Source of the DNA: Streptomyces sp. NBC_01429
Lineage (GTDB): Bacteria; Actinomycetota; Actinomycetes; Streptomycetales; Streptomycetaceae
Direction of reading: 5' to 3'
Length of the DNA: 64,000 bases
NCBI RefSeq assembly: GCF_036231945.1
Contig: NZ_CP109599.1
Coordinates: 7,033,501-7,097,500 of the forward strand
Made by a program: the position numbers and the translations under genes. Numbering within the stretch: the stretch's first letter is position 1; the number at the start of each line of letters is the position of its first letter. The notes below the pieces were generated by a model, which was given only the letters and a program-made list of their open reading frames with translations, did not search any database and was not told the DNA's origin. Positions 52,501 to 64,000 of the stretch are shown here, in pieces.

Positions 52501-55500
52501 GCCGCCAGATAGCCGGCGACGCGGGCGGCATCGGCCCGCAGCCCCGCCTCGCTGTCACTGGAGATCAGCAGGCAGTCCGGCTCGGTCGCGGCCCGGACGG
52601 CGGCGGCCGGGGTGGCCGCCTCCAGGATCAGATGTGCGTTGGTTCCGCCGATGCCGAAGCTGCTCACCGCCGCCACCCGATCCCGCCCGGCGGGCCAGGG
52701 GCCCGACCGCGTCGGGATGTGGAAGGGCGCCGCGTCGGTGCCTATCTGCGGATTGAGCCGGTGGAAGCCGACGTTGGGCGGGATCACCGCGTGGTGGACC
52801 GCCAGCACGGCCCGTACCAGGCCCACCACTCCGGCGGCGGCGCCCAGATGGCCGATCTGACTCTTCACCGACGCCAGCGCGCAGCTGTGCCCGGCCCCCT
52901 CCTGTCCGGTCTCCTCCTGCCCGGTCTCCTCCAGCGCGGCTCCGTCCAGGCCGAACGCCTGCCGCAGCGCGCCGACTTCGACCGGGTCGCCCAGCGGGGT
53001 CCCGGTGCCGTGCGCCTCCACGTACCCCAGCTCCCCGGCGGCGCGGCCACTGCGGCGCAGCGCGGTGCGGATCACCTCGCGCTGTCCGGGCAGCGAGGGG
53101 GCGCTGTAACTGAGCTTGGCGGAACCGTCGTTGTTGAGGGCCGAGCCGGTGATCACCGCGTAGACGGTGTCGCCGTCGCGCCGCGCCGCCCGCAGTGGTT
53201 TGAGCACCACCACACCGACACCGCTGGCGCCGATCGTGCCGTCGGCGTCGTCGCTGAACGGGCGGCAGTGGCCGTCCTTGGAGAAGATGTGCTGCGGACG
53301 GTAGCGGTAGCCGTCGGTCAGCAGGGTGTCGACCAGCACACCGCCGGCCATCATGATGTCGGCGTCGCCCTGCCGCAGCATCCCGGCCGCGACATGGACC
53401 GCGACCAGCGAACTGGCGCACGCCGCCTGCACGGTGAAGGCGGGACCGGTCAGCCCGAGGTGGTACGCCGTCTTCGTGGCGAGGAAGTCCTTGTCGTGAT
53501 GCAGGGCCAGCTGGAAGCCGTCCGGCAGCCGCGCGGGGTCGGCCTCGCGCAGCATGGACTGGAAGTAGGTGTTCTCGCCGCAGCCGGCGACCAGCCCGAC
53601 CCGGGACGCGGCGCCCGCCCAGGCGCCATCCCCGCTCCCGGACCCGCGTTCCGCACCGCGCTCCGTACCGCTCGCCGTCCCCGCCGGGTCGGCTATTCCG
53701 GCGTGCGCCAGCGCCTCCACGCAGCTCATCATCAGATGGCGCTGCTGCGGATCCATCAGCCGGGCCTCCTGCGGGCTGATGCCGAAGCGGCGCGGGTCGA
53801 AGGCCAGCAGGCCCGCCATCTGGCTGCGGGCGCCCACCAGTCCCTCGGCGGCGTCGAAGTGCTCGACGCCCCGGACGCCTTCGGTCACCATCGCCCAGAA
53901 GCCCGCCAGGTCGGTGGCGCCGGGCAGCCGTACCGCCATACCGATGACGGCGACCGGTTCGTCGGCTGCGGTGACGTCGGCCCCGTCCCGTACGGCGGTG
54001 TCGTCCGCCGCCTGCTCCCGCCCGCCGTCCAGGAAGCGGGCCAGCCGGCCGATGGTGACATGCTCGAACAGGTCCGGGATGGTCAGCGACAGCCCCAGAT
54101 CGGTGGTGCAGCGCAGATGAAACCGCATGAGATCCAGGCTGGAGGCGCCCGCGTCGAAGAAGCGCTGATCGCGCCCGACGGGCCGGCCGACCACTTCGGC
54201 GAACAGCTCGGCCAATCGCGCCTCGCGCGGTGACAGCAGTGGTGCGCCCGGTGCCCCCGACGCGCCCGGCACGCCGGCCGCCTGCGGACGCAGCTCCTCA
54301 CCCGGCGCCGTCAGCGCGAGCCGCCGGTCCAGCTTGCCGCTGGGGGTACGGGGCAACGCCTCCATCAGCCGGAACCGGTCGATCCGTACATACGCGGGCA
54401 GCAAAGGCGACAGATGGTCCGTCAGCTCATCCGGCGTCGGCGTGGGGGACCCGGTGCGGCCCTGCACACACGCCGTCAGCCGATCGCCGTCGCGCACCAC
54501 GACCGCGTTGACGATCAGGGGGTGGCTCAGCAGCGCGGCCTCGACCTGGCCCAGCTCCAGCCGGTGGCCGCTCAGCTTGATCTGCTGGTCGTCGCGGCCC
54601 AGATAGTGCAGCAGCCCCTCCCGGTCGAACCGCGCCCGGTCGCCGCTGCGGTAGAAGTGGCCCAGGCCCGGCAGTTCGACGAAGTGCCTCTCGTTGAGGG
54701 CCGGGTCGCCGAGATAGCAGGGCGAGGCCATCGGCCCGCCGATCAGCAGCCGTCCGGGACAGCCGGGCGGTACGGGCTGATCGGCCTCGTCGACCACCCG
54801 GAGCCAGGCGCCCGCCACCGGTCGCCCGATGGCGGGGCGTTCGGGCCACAGCGCCGGATCCCCTTCGAGGGTCAGGGCGCTGACCACATGGGTCTCGGTC
54901 GGCCCGTAGTGGTTGAACAGCCGGGCGCCGGGCAGCCCGCCGAACCAGCGGCGGATCGCGTCGGTGCACAGCAACTGCTCACCGGCGGTGACCACCTCAC
55001 GCAGCCGCGAGGGATGGCGGCCCAGCCGGACGCCGTGCTCGGCCAGCAGTTGCAGCGCCACGTACGGCATGAAGACCCGCTCCACACCGCCCGCCTCCAG
55101 GTGCGCCAGCAGCGCCGGGGCGTCCTGCCGCAGGCCGGGCGGCGCCAGCCGCAGGGTGCCGCCGCCGCACAGGGTGGAGAAGATCTCCTGGAAGGACACG
55201 TCGAAGGAGAGCGCGGAGAACTGCGCGGTGACCGCGCCGCCCGCCAGTCCGCCTTCCGCGCTCTGCCAGCGCAGCAGGTCGCACAGGGTGGCGTCCGGTA
55301 CCTGTACGCCCTTGGGGGTTCCGGTGGAGCCGGAGGTGAACAGGGTGTAGAGCGGCCGTCCGGCGTACGGCGGCAGCTCCTCCCGGGCGCCGGGCGGCGG
55401 CGCGGCCGGGGTCACCGGGAAGCGCGGCAGCCCGCCCGGGTCGACGGCGTCGAACGCCGAGGCGCCCTCCGGTGCCAACAGCACGCAGAGCGGCTCCACT

Positions 55501-58500
55501 TGTCCCAGGATCTGACGCAACAGCGCGGCCGGGTAGGCCGGATCGAGCGGCACGATCGTCAGATTGAGCCGGGCGAGTGCCAGCAGCGCCACCACATGGG
55601 CCACCGAGGGCTCGAAGTACAGCGCCACACAGCGCGGTCCGTCGTCCCGTGCGGGCAGAGGGTGGCGGGCCAGCAGCTCGGCGGCCAAACCCGCCGCGTA
55701 CGCGTCGAGTTCCGCGTAGCTCACCTCCCCGTCGGCGGACACCAGGGCGGTGGCGCCGGGCGTCAGCCGGAGCTGTCGCGCGAAGCCCTCGGCGACGGTG
55801 GCGAAGCCGGGCGGCAGGGGGCGCGCGCGGCCGGGCTCGGCGAGGCCGCGCCGGTAGGGTCCCACCAGCTCGGCGAGGGTGACCTCGTCCGGACCGTCGG
55901 CCAGCCGGTCGACGGCCTGCCGGAACAGGTCGTCCATCGCCCGCACCTCGGCGGCGTCGAAGTGGTCGTCCGCGTACTCCCAGAGGCAGTCGAGGCCGTC
56001 CGCGCGCTCGACCACCGACAGGGTCAGCGGGCATTTCGCCTCCGCCGCCACCGGCCATCGGGGGAGGGAGTCGCAGCCCGGCAGCGACAACGCGCCGAAG
56101 TCGGTGTTCTCCAGCACGAAGAGGAAGTCGAACGGCGGTCCCTCGGAGGGGAATTCCCGGTCGGCAAGCACATCGGCCAGCGCCACGTCCTGCCGGTCCA
56201 GCACCGCCCGGACCTCGGCGCCCTGCCGCCGCAGCCGGGTCCGCAGATCGTCGAGCGGCGCCAGGTCCTGCGGCAGCAGAACGGTGTTGGCGAACATGCC
56301 GACACTCGCCGCGAAGTCCTCCACCGGCCGGTTGGCCACCGGCCCCGCGATACGGGGACGGGTGCGGCCGGTCACTCCGTACAGGCTCCAGCTGAACACA
56401 CCGAGCAGCACCTGGAAGCGTGTGAGCCCCAGCTCGGCGCCCAGCCGGTCGAGGGCCGCGCGGCGGTCCCGGTCGAGTGTGGTGTGCAGCAGCCGGCCCT
56501 CGGCGCGGACGGGGGAGCGCCGTGCCGGTTCCAGCGGCTCCGCCGCCTCCTCCAGTCCCGCGTAGTGTGCGCGCAGCTCGGCGCGCTGGGTCAGATAGCC
56601 GGGACGGGTGAACCAATCGGCCTGCCAGCGGGCGTAGTCGAGCGGTGTCGGCGCCGGATCCGGCGCCGCGCCCCGCTCCCCGCCGTCCCCGTTCCCGTCC
56701 CCGTTCCCGTTCCCGTCCCCGTTCCTGTCGCCGCGCGACGCGGCCGCGTACTCGGCCGAGAGCGTCTGGAACAGCACATTGAGCGACCAGCCGTCCACCG
56801 CGATGTGATGGAGCCGCAGCAGCAGCTCGCCGCCGTCCTCCGTGGCCAGCCAGCACACCTCCAGCATCCGAGGCCGTGCCAGGTCGAACGGTTCGGCGAA
56901 CAGGCGGGCGGCGAAGGCGCGCCGGCCCGCCTCGTCCCGTACCGCGTCCCGGTCCGGTTCCGTCCACGGATCGTACGGATCGGCCACCACCTGGCGCAGC
57001 CCCTCCGGCGCGGCCTCGAAGGAGGTGCGGAGCGCGGGATGGCGTGCCACCAGCCGCCGGGCCGCCGTACGCAGCGCCACGGTGTCGACCGTGCCGCGCA
57101 GTTGGAAGGCGAGCGGGACCAGATAGGCGGTGGAGCCGGGGTCCCGCTGCTGGAGGAGCCACAGCCGCTGCTGTTCGGAGGTGGCGGGCGCCGAACGCCC
57201 GGACGCGGGCGGGGGGAGCGCAGGGTAGGGGGAGTCGTCCGAGGCCCGGCCCGCCGCTGTCGCCGCCGCCAGCCCGGCGAGGTCCGCGCTCAGGACCAGC
57301 GCCTGGGACAGCTCGCGGCCCCAGCGACGCCTGACCTCGAAGCGCAGCCGCAGGGCCTTGAGCGAATCGCCGCCGTTGGTGGTCCAGCGGTCGCCGAGCC
57401 GTGGCTCCGCTACGCCCAGTACCTCGCCCGCCAGGTCGAGTATCTCGCGCTGCCACGGGGTCACCTCGACGGGGTCCGCCGGGTCGGCGCCGCGCCACAG
57501 CGGCAGATCCTGGTCCGTCAGCGCCGCCCGGTCCACCTTGCCGTTGGCGTTGAGCGGCAGCGCGGAGACCAGATGCACGCGGTGCGGTCGCATGTAAGCG
57601 GGCAGGCCCGCCGCGACATGGCGCTCGAACTCCTCGAACGGCAGCTCGGCACCGAGCACCAGATACGCCACCAGCTCGTTCACCCGGTCCGCCGCGTCGC
57701 GGCGTGTGCACACGTACGCCTGCCGCACCGCCGGATGGGCCACGACGCACCGCTCCAGCTCGCCCGGTTCGATCCGGAAGCCCCGTACCTTGACCTGCCG
57801 GTCGGCGCGTCCGACGTACTCGATGTGACCGTCGGCGTCGCGGCGCACCAGGTCGCCGGTGCGGTAGTGGCGGACCTGGCCGCCGTCGGGTCCGGGAAGC
57901 GTGACGAAGCTCCGCGCGGTCTCCTCCGGCAGATTGCGGTAGCCGACCGCCAGACCCGCGCCGGAGAGCAGCAGTTCGGCCACCTCCCCGGGCGCGGCGG
58001 GGCGCGCGTCGTCGGCCAGCAGCAGCGCCTCGGTCTCCGGCAGCGGGCCGCCGATCGGGACCACCTCGCCGGCGAAGTCGCGCGGTATGGGGTGGCAGAG
58101 GGCGAAGGTGGTGGCCTCGGTGGGTCCGTACACATTGTGGAGCAGGGTGGCACTCGCCGCGTTGTCGCGGTACCAGCGCCGGATCAGCCGGGCGTTGAGC
58201 TGCTCGCCGCCCACCAGTACCTGACCGACGCCCGAGAAGCAGTCCGGCACCCGGTCCACCACCGCGTTGAACAGCGCCACCGTGATGAACAGGATGTCGA
58301 TGCTCTCGCGCCGCAGCGCGTGCGCCAGCCGGTCGGGATCCTGCGCCTCCTCGTCGGTGAGGATCACACAACTGCCGCCGGTGAGCAGCGGCACCCACAC
58401 TTCGAAACTCAGCGCGTCGAAGGCCGGGTTGGCGAGGCAGGAGAAGCGGGAGCCCTCGGCCAGCCGGAGATAGCCCGGCCGCGCCAGCCGCAGGATGCCC

Positions 58501-59158
58501 GCGTCACGGACCTCGACGCCCTTGGGCCGTCCGGTGGTGCCCGAGGTGTAGAAGAGGAACGAGACCGGCGGGGCGGTGGTGGGCGACAGTGACCGCTCGC
58601 CGGTGGCCGGAGCCGTTTCGAGCAGTACGGTGACGGACAGCGGCTCCACACCGTCGGGCAGGCCGTCCGCCGTCCCGAGAGGCCCGGCCCCGTCGTGGAT
58701 CAGCGCGACGGCGGCGGAGTCGGCCAGGATGTGGCGCCGCCGCTCGGGCGGGGACTGCGCGTCCAGCGGCACCACCACGGCGCCCAGCCGCAGTATGCCG
58801 AGCATGACGCAGACCAGCTCCCAGGAACGCGGCAGCAGGACCGCCACGGCCTGGCCCGCCCCTACTCCCCGGTCGCGCAGGCCACGGGCGACGGCGGCGC
58901 TCGCCGCGTCCAGTCCGGCATAGTCCAGGCTCCGGTCGCCGTCGACCACCGCCACGGCGTCCGGGTGGCGGCGGGCCCGCGCGAGCACGGCGTCGGCCAG
59001 CCCCCCGGCCGGGAAGTCGGCTGCCGAGCCGTCCGTGGAGCGGACCGCCGAGCCGTCCGCCGAGCCGTCCGCAGAGCCGTCCGTGGAGCGGACCGCAGCG
59101 CGCTCCGCAGAGCCGTCCGTGGCGTCCGCGTTGTCCGGTGTTCTCGGTCCGGATCTCA

Positions 59159-59162
<4 letters not shown>
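49533..59162 (-). CDS. Hybrid NRPS-PKS, A-T-C-A-T-KS-KR-T-TE
   Basis: 3209-residue assembly-line enzyme. Loading A1 (residues ~50-550; pocket D-A-F-F-L-G-V-T-F, branched aliphatic) and T1 (GGDSLKA, Ser600); C domain with HHIAVDG (~786); A2 (~1170-1640; pocket D-V-Q-F-V-A-H-V-V, a proline-type code) and T2 (GASSLD, ~1674); ketosynthase (~1731-2180, Cys1915 in ACASS, His in EAHGTGT and KSQIGH); then no acyltransferase, only remnant linker (~2182-2320); ketoreductase (GGTGGIG ~2611, DYAAAN ~2746); carrier (GADSL ~2902); thioesterase (GWSFGAW ~3041, late His). Starts at an ATGA overlap with the upstream NRPS. Malonyl must come from a separate AT. Several interdomain loops carry sequence repeats. 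Confidence 0.93.
52101..52154. repeat. Three 18-base tandem units inside the NRPS-PKS gene
   Basis: Units at 52101-52118, 52119-52136 and 52137-52154 (first and third nearly identical) encode repeats of ARLPES/TRLPES in the linker between the ketosynthase and ketoreductase. The frame is kept. Confidence 0.7.
56683..56729. repeat. CCCGTT/CCCGTC hexamer microsatellite in a C domain
   Basis: Tandem hexamers encode an Asn/Gly/Asp loop (NGDGNGNGDGNGDG) in the condensation domain of the hybrid enzyme, between the active-site half and the rest. Length variation would not shift the frame. Confidence 0.7.
59024..59124. repeat. Tandem and direct repeats at the N-terminus of the NRPS-PKS gene
   Basis: GCCGTCCG-type units of about 12 bases recur, and a roughly 22-base block (GAGCCGTCCGTGGAGCGGAC...) occurs twice. 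They encode STDGSADGSADGS-like sequence before the first adenylation domain, likely a disordered tail. Confidence 0.7.
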
Positions 59163-63205
<4,043 letters not shown>

Positions 63206-63335
63206 AGCGGGCCTTTCCCCTCTGTGAGAGTCTTATTCACAGGGGTGACTGAGGATTTTTCAGCCCAAGCGGCCGAGCGTGAATGAACGCGAAACCCGAT
63301 CCGGGCCGCCGCGCTGTCATCTGGTCTGCACCGCG

Positions 63336-63365
63336 ATGATCGATCAGAGCCTCAAGGCATGTCAA
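63336..63365 (-). promoter_or_regulatory. Candidate promoter of the NRPS operon
   Basis: On the minus strand TTGACA (63360-63365) and GATCAT (63336-63341) with an 18-base spacer lie about 130 bases before the synthetase start. The 510-base gap between mbtH and the synthetase (63206-63715) also has the palindrome GCTACGT-5-ACGTAGC at 63433-63451, a possible operator upstream of this promoter. Confidence 0.4.
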
Positions 63366-63557
63366 TGGTCATCGGTTCTAGCTCTGCCCAAGACTTCGCA
63401 GGTGTGCGGGACATCGCCTACCTGTATGTTCCGCTACGTTCCGCACGTAGCCGTTCAAGTGAATCCGATTCCGACATTTCCGTTGCAGTGTGGTGCCGAG
63501 CGGAAACCCGGACCGAAAGGACGGCGGAACAGCAAGGAATGCGAAGGGAGAGGGAGC

Positions 63558-63593
63558 ATGCCCTTGCGAATCCCGGTCAACGCGGGCAAATAG
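63558..63593 (+). CDS. Possible 11-residue peptide ORF
   Basis: MPLRIPVNAGK preceded by AGGGAGAGGGAGC, a purine-rich ribosome-site-like stretch. It is on the strand opposite the cluster genes, between mbtH and the synthetase. Nothing else supports it, and it may be chance. Confidence 0.2.
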   Translation: MPLRIPVNAGK

Positions 63594-63715
63594 CGGCCGG
63601 GGGTTTGCCGTTCGGGTTTCGGGGCACCCTTGATCGCGCTCTTTGAGCTATATACATTCGGACGGTCCCGGACGTGGTCCGCGAGTGGCCCGGGAAGCGG
63701 AGACCCGAAGGTGGC

Positions 63716-63928
63716 TCAGTGCTCGGACATGGCGTCGGCGAGGCTTTTGGGCCGCATGTCCGTCCAGTGCGCGGTGATGTGGTCGAGGCACTCCTGGCGG
63801 CTCGCTGCCGGGAGCGCGACGGTCCAGCCCGCGGGCACCTCGGCGAAGGCAGGCCAGAGGGAGTACTGCGCCTCGTCGTTGACGACGACGAGGTAGCGCG
63901 CGTCGGGGTCGTCGAAGGGATTGCTCAT
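63716..63928 (-). CDS. mbtH: MbtH-like protein
   Basis: 70-residue chaperone that binds NRPS adenylation domains and supports their activity. It has the family pattern NPFDDPDARYLVVVNDEAQYSLWPAFAEVPAGW and the C-terminal TDMRPKSL with the conserved Trp and Pro residues. It lies upstream of both synthetases on the same strand, separated from the next gene by 510 bases. Start ATG at 63928 with GGAG about 10 bases upstream. Confidence 0.95.
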   Translation of the reverse strand: MSNPFDDPDARYLVVVNDEAQYSLWPAFAEVPAGWTVALPAASRQECLDHITAHWTDMRPKSLADAMSEH

Positions 63929-63961
63929 CGCTCAGCTCCGTGGTGAGAAGGAGTTACGAGG

Positions 63962-64000
63962 TCATGTGGCGACCGGGTCCCGCCGCTGCCGCCCGGTCAT
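63962..64000 (-). CDS. Possible C-terminal end of an upstream gene (partial)
   Basis: On the minus strand one frame entering from the window edge reads TGRQRRDPVAT and stops at 63962-63964, 33 bases before the mbtH start. It could be the tail of the preceding cluster gene, but 12 codons are too few to be sure. Confidence 0.2.
   Translation of the reverse strand: MTGRQRRDPVAT

Noticed and set aside
54414..58592. 1392-codon open frame on the plus strand
   Set aside because: It lies opposite the NRPS-PKS gene and shows only His/Arg/Gly/Pro-rich composition with no domain. Long antisense frames are expected in GC-rich coding DNA.
63279..63593. 104-codon plus-strand frame before the synthetase
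   Set aside because: Starts inside the promoter region, has mixed composition and no recognisable domain. Only the final 11 codons have a ribosome site, listed separately at low confidence.

Overview
The window is high-GC actinobacterial DNA that reads as Streptomyces chromosome. The evidence is GC-rich third codon positions, frequent GTG starts, four-base ATGA/GTGA gene overlaps, Streptomyces-type families (a SigB/F/G-like sigma factor, the MurT/GatD pair, a monomeric NADP isocitrate dehydrogenase, a DUF3516 Ski2-like helicase, MbtH) and one rare TTA codon in a regulator. I saw no rRNA, tRNA, CRISPR array, insertion sequence or prophage gene.

Layout. 1-9.2 kb is mostly housekeeping: a cut-off phospholipase D/cardiolipin synthase-like gene, a stress-type sigma factor, a small NfeD-like plus flotillin pair, CtaG, phosphofructokinase, GatD/MurT (lipid II amidation) and peptide deformylase. 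9.2-19.7 kb holds a TetR/acyl-CoA dehydrogenase divergon, glutathione peroxidase, a Tat-exported FAD dehydrogenase divergent from a TTA-containing PucR-type regulator, TesB, a large helicase and a membrane hydrolase. 19.8-26.2 kb is a MarR-controlled export locus: two overlapping half-transporters with complementary defects in their ATP sites, and a divergent homodimer-type exporter around one strong palindrome. 26.2-33.3 kb has a 19-residue membrane peptide gene, a short MltG-like protein, a flavin monooxygenase, a secreted CocE-type hydrolase, a relic of an NRPS adenylation domain and an FUSC exporter.

33.7-37.6 kb is the most unusual small locus: a stand-alone adenylation enzyme, translationally coupled to a six-helix membrane flavoprotein of the fungal TmpA type, followed by a crotonase. 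The first two genes together reproduce the fungal TmpL domain order as separate bacterial proteins. 37.7-42.4 kb carries an amino acid permease, a VOC/PhnB protein and isocitrate dehydrogenase with a palindromic upstream box. 42.4-48.4 kb is a ribose operon (rbsR, rbsA, an rbsC-rbsB fusion, rbsK, rbsD) read leftwards, with two ClaI-centred LacI-type operators.

48.5-64 kb is a biosynthetic cluster read leftwards: mbtH, an NRPS (C-A-T-TE), a 3209-residue NRPS-PKS hybrid (A-T-C-A-T-KS-KR-T-TE, no AT), and a TauD-type dioxygenase. The first hybrid adenylation domain looks branched-aliphatic and the second proline-specific. One AT-less reducing ketide module follows. This layout fits my recollection of the detoxin/rimosamide family. 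The cluster probably continues beyond the right edge.
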